A DNA stretch of 14,464 nucleotides, taken from assembly GCA_030427765.1 (NCBI GenBank), contig JAUICS010000007.1, positions 1 to 14,464 of the forward strand, given 5' to 3'. The DNA comes from Alphaproteobacteria bacterium. GTDB lineage: Bacteria; Pseudomonadota; Alphaproteobacteria; Micavibrionales; Micavibrionaceae. This document shows, one piece after another, positions 6,355-13,394 of this stretch. Below the pieces are notes generated by a model. That model ran no database searches. It worked only from the letters and a program-made list of their open reading frames with translations, and had not been told where the DNA came from. Each line of letters opens with the position of its first letter. Positions within the stretch are counted from its first letter, which is position 1. A program made the position numbers and the translations under genes.

Positions 6355-7236
6355 ATGGTTTTAGAATTTTTAGGATTTAAAAGACGTGATGGAAGTGTTG
6401 GTGACACGTTTCACCAAGGAGCGAAACGTCAGATTATCATTAATCAACAAAGTAACATACATGAAGTGCTACATGTGGCATCCATTGAAGCGTATGCAAA
6501 TCCAGGTGTTGAGGTTTTTGGTAAATTTCAGGATCGAACTGTTTCAATTACGTATTCGGGTAACATATTCAATATTCGTTATTTTGGGATTGATGGAGAG
6601 GTTAATATTGATGTGCCAGAGGAAGATTTTGATACTTCAAGAATATATGAGGAGTTACGTGATAACTATTCTGCCTTGGGCCAACACGAATCTCAAACTA
6701 TCGTTAGTGATGTTCATACAGAGGCAATAAGGCATATGGAAGCCTTTATTGCTGAACAGCTACGCGATGTTCCATTAGATGTGACGCCAATAGAATTTCT
6801 GCCAGATCATGTAACATTGTATATAGTACATCCTGATGATGCTAAGGCAGCCGCAGAAGCGTTTGTACAAAATTCCCGGGTTAAAGCAAAGGAGGTTTTC
6901 GCCAAGTATGCTGTTGTTGAGATTGGTGGGACAAAAATTGGCTTGGTTATCGCTGAAGCAAATTATTTTGATAAGATTTCTCTGTTACGAAAAATGGCGG
7001 GCTATATGGGAGCGTACGTATATGACCGACGAGATGGTGTAATTAATCAAAAAATTTCCTCTTTCGGAACCGTGAACGACCATGATGCAATTTTAGAAAG
7101 AGCGCAGGAGGCATTTGCAGAGCGAGATAAGCTTTTAGGGGAAGGCAAAAATCCTATTTCTGGTTTGCCTGTTTCAGAAGATCCTTATCACCCTGTTGCT
7201 CATGCAGATGTTGTTCGTCTTGTAACGCCCGCATAA
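6355..7236 (+). CDS. Hypothetical protein, unknown function (293 aa)
   Basis: I do not recognise this protein. It is 293 residues, without a signal peptide or membrane segment, so probably cytosolic. Residues 25-90 look like a small beta-rich domain (alternating strands IIINQQS, EVFGKFQDRTVSITYSG, FNIRYFGIDGEVNIDVP). Residues 94-140 are a helical, acidic linker, and 143-235 a mixed alpha/beta part (TLYIVHPDDAKAAAEAF, YAVVEIGGTKIGLVIAEANYF, GAYVYDRRDGVI). The end, from about 243, is helical and then Pro-rich. The DNA looks more AT-rich than flanking genes. It has its own promoter-like sequence and a GAGAG ribosome binding site. It stands after rsmE, where I would expect gshA or another conserved gene in many alphaproteobacteria, so it may be a lineage-specific insertion. 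The reading frame is intact and long, which supports a real gene. Confidence 0.75.
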   Translation: MVLEFLGFKRRDGSVGDTFHQGAKRQIIINQQSNIHEVLHVASIEAYANPGVEVFGKFQDRTVSITYSGNIFNIRYFGIDGEVNIDVPEEDFDTSRIYEELRDNYSALGQHESQTIVSDVHTEAIRHMEAFIAEQLRDVPLDVTPIEFLPDHVTLYIVHPDDAKAAAEAFVQNSRVKAKEVFAKYAVVEIGGTKIGLVIAEANYFDKISLLRKMAGYMGAYVYDRRDGVINQKISSFGTVNDHDAILERAQEAFAERDKLLGEGKNPISGLPVSEDPYHPVAHADVVRLVTPA

Positions 7237-7237
7237 T

Positions 7238-7618
7238 CTAAACGAGTAGCAACCAGAACATTGTAAATGTACCCAGTAGTAAAACCGCCATTGCAGATGC
7301 GGTTCCAATAACACGCGGCAATGTTCCTTTTAAGATATTCAGAAGTGCGCCGATATGGAAGGCACGGGATACGACCAGCATAATACCCATCGTATGGACC
7401 ATCCAGTACATGGCGCTATGCGCTTCAATCAGATATATAAGGATCAGTGCCATCGGCACGATTTCGGTGAAATTTCCGTGGGCGCGAATGGCGCCTGTTA
7501 ATTCTTTATCCCCGCCATCGCCAAGTGACACTTTCTTTGACAATCTGTAACGAACAACGTTTAGTGTTAATGCGATTTGTATCAATGCCAATATGGCGGC
7601 GTATAATCCTGTCATCAT
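7238..7618 (-). CDS. MAPEG-family small membrane protein
   Basis: The 126-residue product has four hydrophobic segments, at about 4-22, 52-66, 70-90 and 104-126. The MAPEG signature region RAHGNFTEIVP (45-55) has the Arg, Asn and Glu that line the glutathione site in characterised eukaryotic members, and a second arginine lies in SRAFHIG (84-90). Bacterial members of this type are mostly uncharacterised; glutathione-dependent peroxidase or transferase activity is the family precedent, not something shown here. The ATG at 7618 has an AAAGGAAC ribosome binding site; the second Met is an alternative start. It converges on the 6355-7236 gene with one base between the stop codons, leaving no room for a separate terminator. 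Confidence 0.85.
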   Translation of the reverse strand: MMTGLYAAILALIQIALTLNVVRYRLSKKVSLGDGGDKELTGAIRAHGNFTEIVPMALILIYLIEAHSAMYWMVHTMGIMLVVSRAFHIGALLNILKGTLPRVIGTASAMAVLLLGTFTMFWLLLV

Positions 7619-7675
7619 GTGTTTATGTTCCTTTTGTTTTGAATAAAGGTGATGTTATCGGGTACATAATCAAGC

Positions 7676-7710
7676 CCCTAGACTAACAATCCTATATTGC
7701 TAATCTAGGG
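7676..7710. repeat. Inverted repeat in the MAPEG/aat divergent spacer
   Basis: CCCTAGA (7676-7682) and TCTAGGG (7704-7710) are perfect 7-base inverted arms around a 21-base centre, and the match extends imperfectly inward (CTAA against CTAA-like bases). It lies in the 217-base spacer between the divergent MAPEG and aat starts. It could be a protein-binding operator or a hairpin in the MAPEG leader. No T-run follows on either strand, so it is not a convincing intrinsic terminator. The rest of the spacer shows nothing I can name apart from the aat -10 box. Confidence 0.4.
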
Positions 7711-7799
7711 CCAAAACAAATCGGCATTAGGTCAAACTCCATCATTTCTAAGGTACGGCAAAATGGATGGTTTGTGATGCAGTGCCGTAATATATTCTG

Positions 7800-7829
7800 T
7801 TGTATAAAACGCTGTGTTTCTTGTAAAAT
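7800..7829 (+). promoter_or_regulatory. Candidate leaderless-type promoter for aat
   Basis: TAAAAT (7824-7829, 5 of 6 matches) lies exactly six bases before the aat ATG. TTGTAT (7800-7805) lies 18 bases upstream of it and is weak. This is the same -10-to-ATG distance as before the ATP-grasp ligase and methyltransferase 1. The bases between, AAGGGT, could instead be a very close ribosome binding site, so the reading is ambiguous. Confidence 0.3.
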
Positions 7830-7835
7830 AAGGGT

Positions 7836-8510
7836 ATGGAGCATAAATTTGATTTGGGTGATATTTTAAACGCCTATCGATACGGCCTTTTCCCCATGGC
7901 CGAGGACGCAAGTTCCGATACATTCTTTTTTTATGAACCTGAGGACCGCGGTATTTTACCGATTGATACATTTCATGTATCTAAATCGTTGCGTCGGACA
8001 GTGCGTCAAGGGGTGTTCGATGTCACGTTCAATACTGACTTTCGTAATGTTATAAAAGGGTGTGCTGCGCCGACCGATAAACGTCAAAAAACATGGATTA
8101 ATAAAGGGATAAGGGATATTTTTGTTGCGCTTTATCATGCCGGATATGCGCATAGTGTGGAGTGCTGGCGTGATGATAAACTCGCTGGTGGTGTTTTTGG
8201 ATTGGCGATTTGCGGTGTCTTTTTCGGGGAGAGTATGTTTTCGCGTCAAACAGATGCCAGTAAGGTCGCCCTTTGTCATTTAATGGCGCATGTGTGGAGG
8301 CAGGGATTTACCCTTGTTGATACGCAGTTTATTAATCCGCATTTGCTGCGCTTTGGTGCAATAGAAATTCCGCAGCGGGATTACTTGAGCCGTTTGGAAA
8401 TCGCATTGCAGGGGGGCGCAAAATTTATCAATGCGGACGCAAGCGCGCATGTAGCAGATATAGAAACCTTTAATGCCTACATAGAATACTTAAGCAGCGG
8501 CTCCGCCTAA
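7836..8510 (+). CDS. aat: Leucyl/phenylalanyl-tRNA--protein transferase Aat
   Basis: Aat transfers Leu or Phe from charged tRNA to N-terminal Arg or Lys of proteins, marking them for ClpS/ClpAP degradation. The 224-residue product shows the N-terminal DILNAYRYGLFPMAE (9-23) and the FYEPEDRGILP segment (32-42). It also has TWINKGIRDIFVALYHAGYAHSVECW split across 86-111, GVFFGESMFSRQTDASKVAL (127-146) and the VDTQFINPHLLRFGA segment (161-175), all typical of the family. The length is normal for an alphaproteobacterial Aat. Its last 21 bases overlap the 3' end of the convergent unknown gene at 8490-9188. Confidence 0.95.
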   Translation: MEHKFDLGDILNAYRYGLFPMAEDASSDTFFFYEPEDRGILPIDTFHVSKSLRRTVRQGVFDVTFNTDFRNVIKGCAAPTDKRQKTWINKGIRDIFVALYHAGYAHSVECWRDDKLAGGVFGLAICGVFFGESMFSRQTDASKVALCHLMAHVWRQGFTLVDTQFINPHLLRFGAIEIPQRDYLSRLEIALQGGAKFINADASAHVADIETFNAYIEYLSSGSA

Positions 8511-9188
8511 ACCACCGCCGGGTCCCGAAGGACCACCGGATAGTCCAGCCAATCCAGCATTTGTCGCCGATTGACCTGATACAAATATTCCGAATGATGG
8601 TCCGGTATTTACGGAAAGATCCGCAGCGTCCGAATGCATATCGCCAACAAGTCTCAAATCCATGCCATCTGCCGATGCCGTATATGCGTTGAGTAAGTGT
8701 GTTGATTGTCCGGACGCTTCTAATGCACTTTCTGTTTGGTAGGCTAAATTTGTAAGATGCGCCATTTTTTGCGGTGAAATATCCATGATGTGTTCGCCTA
8801 TCAAGCTTAAATATTGTGCCGCCATTTCCGGCATGTTGTTCTCAAGAGCATTTTCAACGGCCTCAATCAATTGCTCCAATGAATCGGCAACGTATTCCAG
8901 TGCATCAAATTCCAGTTTGTCATTTTCGTCACTGCTACGATAATCATCTTGTTCCGCTTCTGGCTCCGGCTCGTCATCAACCTCGCACGTGCAATTGTAA
9001 TATAAGCATTTAGCGCATGGACGTAATCCAGGGGCGGCGTTTTGCGGGTCTTTTGCGAAAGTAGCCGTTGCAGAGCCATCGAGTGGGTCCGCACCCAATA
9101 CGTTATTCAAAACAAACTCTGATGTTAAATCGGGTTGTCTTGCAAATACATCGGGTATTATGTCTCTTGCGTAGCTAGCCATACACAT
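8490..9188 (-). CDS. Hypothetical protein with four-cysteine motif and Gly-rich tail
   Basis: I do not recognise this 232-residue protein. Visible parts, in order: a short N-terminal region; a cysteine cluster C58-x2-C61-x4-C66-x-C68, which could bind Zn or an Fe-S cluster; and a strongly acidic stretch (70-95, rich in Asp and Glu). After these come helices at about 95-165 (ALEYVADSLEQLIEAVENAL and following) and a Gly/Ser/Ala-rich C-terminal tail (about 200-232) with many GG pairs. No signal peptide or membrane segment is seen. It starts at 9188 or at the second in-frame ATG at 9182; neither has a strong ribosome binding site. It lies 44 bases after mlaC on the same strand and may be the last gene of an mlaA-mlaC unit. 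Its 3' end overlaps aat by 21 bases, convergently. The long acidic frame with clear domain structure supports a real gene. Confidence 0.65.
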   Translation of the reverse strand: MCMASYARDIIPDVFARQPDLTSEFVLNNVLGADPLDGSATATFAKDPQNAAPGLRPCAKCLYYNCTCEVDDEPEPEAEQDDYRSSDENDKLEFDALEYVADSLEQLIEAVENALENNMPEMAAQYLSLIGEHIMDISPQKMAHLTNLAYQTESALEASGQSTHLLNAYTASADGMDLRLVGDMHSDAADLSVNTGPSFGIFVSGQSATNAGLAGLSGGPSGPGGGLGGAAA

Positions 9189-9232
9189 GACTTAGCAAAA
9201 TCATAGGGCATAAGGCAAAAATAGGGAGTTCT

Positions 9233-9949
9233 TTATTTGTTTTCAGACACTTCTAGCGTTTTTACGGAATCCAGACGGTCTTTAATGTGCTGTGTCAGCA
9301 CACTGATGTTACCGCCGCCGCGCTGAATGATAGATGCGAAATCGGAACGTTGCGTGATGACCATGCTAACGCCCTCGACTATAATATCGATTACCTGATA
9401 ATTCCCGCCTTCGCCGCGTACACGCCATTGTATGAGGACGCGAGTTCCTTTTTCATCTTGAATGAAGGAGTTTACAACAACGTCGCGTTTTCCTGATAAC
9501 TGGCTATCAGATACATTCAGTGTCTGGCCCTGGTAATCCGAGAAACGTTCTGAGTATGTTTTTACAATCATATCCTGGAATAAAGCGTAATATTCCTGAA
9601 GGTCCTCCTGAGAGGCACCACGGGCATATCGACCAAGTGCAAACCGTGCAATGGTCTTCATGTCAAAATTCTTGATAAGTAGATTTTCGAATTCACGTTC
9701 TTTTTCGGCCTGTGACAACGTATCGTTTGATAAGAAACCTATTCCCCGCTCCGCAATATCATCGATGAATTTTTCGGCGTTTTGTTTCTTCGTTTCTTCG
9801 TTTTCTGTACTGGCATTCAGATATATGCTGCTTTGTACGGCAGCAAAATTATCAAGCAAGACGTTCGATAAAAGTACGTGTGAATATGCATTGCCGCTGA
9901 ATAACACGGCCGAAGATAATGCGAGGGTAGATATCAGAAAAGGTCTCAA
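9233..9949 (-). CDS. mlaC: MlaC-like periplasmic phospholipid-binding protein
   Basis: MlaC (Ttg2D family) carries phospholipid across the periplasm between the outer-membrane MlaA complex and the inner-membrane MlaFEDB transporter. The 238-residue precursor has a signal peptide of about 23 residues with a probable cleavage after AYS (21-23). The mature part has the family segments NFDMKTIARFALGRYARGAS, YYALFQDMIVKTYSERF and VEGVSMVITQRSDFASIIQRGGG. The only start that keeps the signal peptide is TTG at 9949; no ATG or GTG is in frame between it and the upstream stop. An out-of-frame ATG-TGG-TAA minigene ends just upstream. It follows mlaA after 113 bases. mlaFED are not in the window. Confidence 0.9.
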   Translation of the reverse strand: MRPFLISTLALSSAVLFSGNAYSHVLLSNVLLDNFAAVQSSIYLNASTENEETKKQNAEKFIDDIAERGIGFLSNDTLSQAEKEREFENLLIKNFDMKTIARFALGRYARGASQEDLQEYYALFQDMIVKTYSERFSDYQGQTLNVSDSQLSGKRDVVVNSFIQDEKGTRVLIQWRVRGEGGNYQVIDIIVEGVSMVITQRSDFASIIQRGGGNISVLTQHIKDRLDSVKTLEVSENK

Positions 9950-9988
9950 GGCGTCGTTACCACATCTTTTTAGTATTTAAAACATACA

Positions 9989-10017
9989 ATTGCCTACATA
10001 ACATTATATATGGCAAT
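9989..10017. repeat. Hairpin-forming inverted repeat between mlaA and mlaC
   Basis: ATTGCC (9989-9994) and GGCAAT (10012-10017) are perfect 6-base arms around an AT-rich 17-base centre that pairs partly. It lies in the 113-base gap between the mlaA stop and the mlaC start. A T-run on the minus strand lies upstream of it (after the mlaA stop) rather than downstream, so it is not a standard terminator. It could modulate mlaC expression or RNA stability. Confidence 0.3.
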
Positions 10018-10062
10018 GATACAGTAAAAAAATGGTGTAAGCGTTAAAATTATACAGATATT

Positions 10063-10863
10063 TTAGAAATCGCCGAATTCATCGTCGTAATCTGGAATCT
10101 CAGGTAATTCATTAACATTTGCATTGCGTGGATTTTGGTCATCTACCAAAGCTTGTCGACGCTGGTAATACGAACTTCTTACCGCGGCATAGTAATCAAA
10201 TGAATTTTTCTTAAGATCGGCAAGGATATCCAGTAACTGAACACGACCATCAAACAATGTTGCTCCGGTACGGGCGAGTGACCATCCTTCTTCATCAATG
10301 TTAAACAGGTAGATGCGCAGTGGATCGGCAATCGAATCTACGGCGTTACCAATATGGTCACGAAGTGATGACGGCCCAATAATCGGAACGACAATGTAAG
10401 GTCCGTGATCAATTCCCCATACGGCGAGTGTCTGACCAAAGTCTTCTTTTTCGTACTCAAGTCCTGCGCTTTGTGCCAAATCAACTATACCAAGGAAACC
10501 AAACGTAGTGTTAACCATGGCACGCATAACATCGGTTAATGTGCCTTCAAAATCACCCTGCAAAACCTGGTTGGCGATGTTGATCGGGCTTTTCAGGTTG
10601 CGTAATGCGTTGCGAAGACCGTCCTGTGCCGGTTCTGGAACAACATCGCGATATGTGCGTGCCGCTGGGGCCAGAATTGCTTCATCGAGCGCATCGTTAA
10701 ATTCAAACACATCACGGTTGTATTCTTCATACGGGTCCTCGATCGCGATGTTGCCCGAAATGATTAAATTCTCATTCGCGTCTTTTGATGAACAGCCCGC
10801 CGTAATAAGAAGGGCGGCTGATAAAGATAGGATTGTGCTGTGTTTTACGAAATCTTTAAACAT
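10063..10863 (-). CDS. mlaA: MlaA (VacJ) outer-membrane lipoprotein
   Basis: MlaA forms a doughnut-shaped channel in the inner leaflet of the outer membrane, with a porin partner, and removes mislocalised outer-leaflet phospholipids for MlaC. The 266-residue precursor has a lipoprotein signal with lipobox ITAGC (Cys24) and Ser at the next position, consistent with outer-membrane sorting. Family segments are DPYEEYNRDVFEFNDALDEAI, PAARTYRDVVPEPAQDGLRN, INIANQVLQGDFEG, NTTFGFLGIVDLAQSAGL and WGIDHGPYIVVPIIGPSSLRD, all in the expected order. The C-terminus has an acidic extension. It is followed by mlaC and preceded 186 bases upstream by lptG. Confidence 0.96.
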   Translation of the reverse strand: MFKDFVKHSTILSLSAALLITAGCSSKDANENLIISGNIAIEDPYEEYNRDVFEFNDALDEAILAPAARTYRDVVPEPAQDGLRNALRNLKSPINIANQVLQGDFEGTLTDVMRAMVNTTFGFLGIVDLAQSAGLEYEKEDFGQTLAVWGIDHGPYIVVPIIGPSSLRDHIGNAVDSIADPLRIYLFNIDEEGWSLARTGATLFDGRVQLLDILADLKKNSFDYYAAVRSSYYQRRQALVDDQNPRNANVNELPEIPDYDDEFGDF

Positions 10864-10879
10864 AGTTCTGTATCTGTTT

Positions 10880-10911
10880 GAGTTTACGCGAGGAAATCCG
10901 CTTCTAAACTC
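10880..10911. repeat. Imperfect hairpin in the mlaA leader region
   Basis: GAGTTTA (10880-10886) and TAAACTC (10905-10911) are perfect 7-base arms, and inside them GCG (10888-10890) pairs with CGC (10899-10901). The structure sits 17 bases upstream of the mlaA ATG. If transcription starts upstream, this would be a hairpin just before the ribosome binding region and could affect translation. No matching riboswitch or known thermosensor was recognised. Confidence 0.35.
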
Positions 10912-10992
10912 TATTTAAACCACACATTTGTTACGAGATTATTAACAGCCCTAGAAAATTTCTGGAATACGTTATGCCCCGTAAAATAATGC

Positions 10993-11023
10993 ACTATATT
11001 GACATGAGTTTTTTGAGCGTCAA
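10993..11023 (-). promoter_or_regulatory. Candidate promoter for mlaA
   Basis: On the minus strand, TTGACG (11018-11023, 5 of 6 matches) and TATAGT (10993-10998, 5 of 6) are separated by 19 bases, longer than the ideal 17. It would give a leader of about 120 bases containing the 10880-10911 hairpin. The spacing lowers confidence, and mlaA could also be reached by readthrough from lptG. Confidence 0.3.
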
Positions 11024-11031
11024 CTTGTTTT

Positions 11032-11059
11032 AGACGGTAATTCCCATTTTTATCCGTCT
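11032..11059. repeat. Inverted repeat spanning the lptG stop codon
   Basis: AGACGG (11032-11037) and CCGTCT (11054-11059) are perfect 6-base arms, with the lptG stop codon (11050-11052) in the loop. On the lptG strand the stem is followed by AAAACAAG rather than a U-run, so it is at best a weak or factor-assisted terminator or an RNA-end protecting hairpin. Confidence 0.25.
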
Positions 11060-12171
11060 TCTATATTGATCAATATGCTAATTCCTATCATAAGGCTGAT
11101 TACCGAAGGGGACCATGCTGCAAGTATTACGGGAAGTTGGTTTGACATACCAAATGCATTCAGGAAATTCTGTACGAAGAAAATAATAAATCCAATAAAA
11201 ATACCGCCTAAGATAACAGCCGTTGTCGCGTTTGAACGGGGCGGTCGGAGTGATACAATGGCGCCGAGTATAATCATAGAAATCATCATGATTGGTGTTG
11301 CCAGAAGGTTATGGAGTTTTAACTCAAGGCGGGTCGGGTCAAACCCGGCTTCGCGCAAATTTTGTATCAGGTACGGAAGTTTCCAAAATGAAACACTGCC
11401 AACGGATGTAACGCTTTCCTCTATATCTCTGAGCATAAGTGCATTCTGGAAACGGAATTCATCGTTAAATACGGGATCTTCATTTGGCGCGTTTATTGAT
11501 ACATTTTTGAATATCCATAAATTGTCTTTCAAAGACGCATTTTGTGCGTCGATACGTTTTTGAAGCGCATTGTGTTTATCAAAGAAATAAGCGGTGACGC
11601 GCTGCAGTTCCCATGTGTTAACATCCACCTTTCCACCACTCAGGATAACGTATCCATTGTTCATATTCGGCGTATTTGTGTTGTCATTTAATGGCTGGCG
11701 TATCCACATGCCGTTCTTGAACAACGATACAACACCGGATGATTTTGACAGGTAACGCCGTTCCATTTCGTCATATTTTACGAGTAGGGCGGCGCTGATG
11801 GGATTGATTACCGTTGCCTGACTTATCCCGATAAGTGTTCCGACAAGTAATATTGGCATAAGCAATTGCCAGATTGAAAAACCGGATGCCTTCAAAACGA
11901 TGATTTCGTATCGGCGCATCAATTGCCAGAATGAAAACATGGCTCCGAACAGTACCGCAAACGGGACGATCTGCTGGCCAACCTCAGGGAGTTTCAAGAG
12001 GCTGATTTTAAAAACCAGCGGCAATGTGACGTTTTCGAATTTGCCTGCACGGCGCAGAATTTCAATGGAATCGAAAAGATAAACAACACTTAGTATGATC
12101 ATCAGGATCATAAGAAAATTTAAGAAAAAGTGCTTTGCGAGGTAGAGGTTTAAAGTATTTGAAAAACGCAT
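11050..12171 (-). CDS. lptG: LPS export permease subunit LptG
   Basis: LptG pairs with LptF in the inner-membrane LptB2FG ABC transporter that extracts lipopolysaccharide and passes it to LptC. The 373-residue product has the YjgP/YjgQ architecture. An N-terminal transmembrane helix lies at about 13-35; LPEVGQQIVPFAVLFGAMFSF and a second and third membrane helix lie at about 55-120. A periplasmic jellyroll-like domain follows (about 135-270), and the C-terminus has three helices (about 285-370) beginning LHNLLATPIMMISMIILGAIVSL. The segment RRYEIIVLKASGFSIWQLL (86-104) is the coupling region facing LptB. It starts two bases after the lptF stop with an AAGGGG ribosome binding site that overlaps that stop. 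In many alphaproteobacteria I would expect lptD-surA next; here mlaA-mlaC follow. Confidence 0.92.
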   Translation of the reverse strand: MRFSNTLNLYLAKHFFLNFLMILMIILSVVYLFDSIEILRRAGKFENVTLPLVFKISLLKLPEVGQQIVPFAVLFGAMFSFWQLMRRYEIIVLKASGFSIWQLLMPILLVGTLIGISQATVINPISAALLVKYDEMERRYLSKSSGVVSLFKNGMWIRQPLNDNTNTPNMNNGYVILSGGKVDVNTWELQRVTAYFFDKHNALQKRIDAQNASLKDNLWIFKNVSINAPNEDPVFNDEFRFQNALMLRDIEESVTSVGSVSFWKLPYLIQNLREAGFDPTRLELKLHNLLATPIMMISMIILGAIVSLRPPRSNATTAVILGGIFIGFIIFFVQNFLNAFGMSNQLPVILAAWSPSVISLMIGISILINIEDG

Positions 12172-12173
12172 GG

Positions 12174-13295
12174 TTACCCCTTTCGAATACGGAAGTGGTT
12201 AAGTGTTGGCATCATTTTGAGATAAAGGATAGATGCGGCAAATGGCAAGAATGCAAGCAGATACATAACGGCAATTCCGGTCGTGTTCTTTTGGGCGTAA
12301 TTGAATGAGCCTAGATACATACCTTGAATACAAATGCCCGTGATGGCGGCGATAAGCAAGCGTTTGCTTATCCCGCGCCGGTCGAATGTTCCCGACATCA
12401 AGCATGCAAGGCAGATCGATGCAAATGTTAATGCCATAAACGGCGCCGTCAGGCGTTTATGGAGTTCCGCCATTAAATTGCGTTTGAATTGCGGGTTTTT
12501 ATTGTTTTGATCATCACGGTTGAAAATTAAATCCGGTAATGTTCGTTCTTCCGGTTCATATCCTCGGATGTCCAGATCATCGGACTCTTTCGGGAAATTG
12601 AGGATGTAACGGTTAAATTCAAGTCGTTCCAATTTTTTTTCGTCCGGGAAATACTGCTGGCGTGATCCTTCGTACACGATTACACGCTTGTTATTATCGC
12701 TATCGATTAACAGGCTACCGCGTTTGGCCAGAATGGTAATGGGCGGTTCGTCCTTTTTACGTTTGTCATATATCAATATACCTTCAAGCGTGCCGTTTTG
12801 CTGTTTATGCTGGATATACGCGGTGATTTTTTTACTAAGGTTGGTAAATACACCTTCTTTGAAAAGAAATGATGATGCCTGTGTTTTTATGACATTCATC
12901 GTTTGCTCCATATTCATCAGGGATGTTGGGGCAACCCATCCACTGTTTACATACATGCATACGGTAATAAATCCGGCGAAAAATAATGCGGGAAAGGATA
13001 GGCGAAGCGGGGATAAACCGGCGGACCGCATAACGATAAGTTCACTATCATTGATAAGTTTATTGTAAATAAACAGTGTCGCAATCATCAGGGATATTGG
13101 GACAATCACCTCGAAAAAACGGGGCAGTGCCAGCAACGTTAAAATCCAGAATGCATTACCGGATGCCCCAGCCTCGATAATAATATCAAGAAAGCGAAGG
13201 GACTGTATTAAAAATATAATGACGATCAGAATGATGCTTATAACAAAGGTCGCCAGACCAATCTGCTTCAGAACGTATTTATCAAGCAATGTCAT
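12174..13295 (-). CDS. lptF: LPS export permease subunit LptF
   Basis: LptF is the partner of LptG in the LptB2FG transporter. The 373-residue product begins with a membrane helix (about 12-33), then LPRFFEVIVPISLMIATLFIYNKL (57-80) and the coupling region INDSELIVMRSAGLSPLRLSF (81-101). The periplasmic domain runs from about 120 to 270 and the C-terminus has three helices from about 285 (LTAPFMALTFASICLACLMSG and following). Assignment of F versus G rests on order: this gene is first and divergent from pepA, as lptF is in E. coli, and its N-terminus resembles LptF (LLDKYVLKQ). No strong ribosome binding site precedes the ATG at 13295. Confidence 0.9.
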   Translation of the reverse strand: MTLLDKYVLKQIGLATFVISIILIVIIFLIQSLRFLDIIIEAGASGNAFWILTLLALPRFFEVIVPISLMIATLFIYNKLINDSELIVMRSAGLSPLRLSFPALFFAGFITVCMYVNSGWVAPTSLMNMEQTMNVIKTQASSFLFKEGVFTNLSKKITAYIQHKQQNGTLEGILIYDKRKKDEPPITILAKRGSLLIDSDNNKRVIVYEGSRQQYFPDEKKLERLEFNRYILNFPKESDDLDIRGYEPEERTLPDLIFNRDDQNNKNPQFKRNLMAELHKRLTAPFMALTFASICLACLMSGTFDRRGISKRLLIAAITGICIQGMYLGSFNYAQKNTTGIAVMYLLAFLPFAASILYLKMMPTLNHFRIRKG

Positions 13296-13318
13296 AATGC
13301 GTGTGTCAGTTGTTGCTA

Positions 13319-13348
13319 TCCGGTTTTGTAGTCTTGCATAAAACCGGA
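13319..13348. repeat. Perfect 9-base inverted repeat upstream of lptF
   Basis: TCCGGTTTT (13319-13327) and AAAACCGGA (13340-13348) are exact inverted arms with a 12-base loop. The hairpin lies 23 bases before the lptF ATG in the 168-base lptF/pepA spacer. It could be a two-fold symmetric operator or a leader hairpin for lptF. Confidence 0.5.
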
Positions 13349-13394
13349 AAATTAATAATCTTGTAGTGTAACGATTTTCCGAACTCTATCGTAT

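Noticed and set aside
6919..6957. VEIGGTKIGLV in the orphan protein resembles the N-terminal nucleotide motif of ROK sugar kinases (DIGGTK).
   Set aside because: It lies at residues 188-198 rather than at the N-terminus, and no other ROK motif is present; judged coincidental.
7732..7971. Minus-strand 79-residue frame covering the aat start region.
   Set aside because: Mostly antisense to aat, basic and low in ordinary protein features, with no ribosome binding site; treated as a shadow.
9960..10062. T-run after the mlaA stop on the minus strand as a terminator.
   Set aside because: No GC-rich stem precedes it; the nearby ATTGCC/GGCAAT hairpin lies downstream of the T-run.
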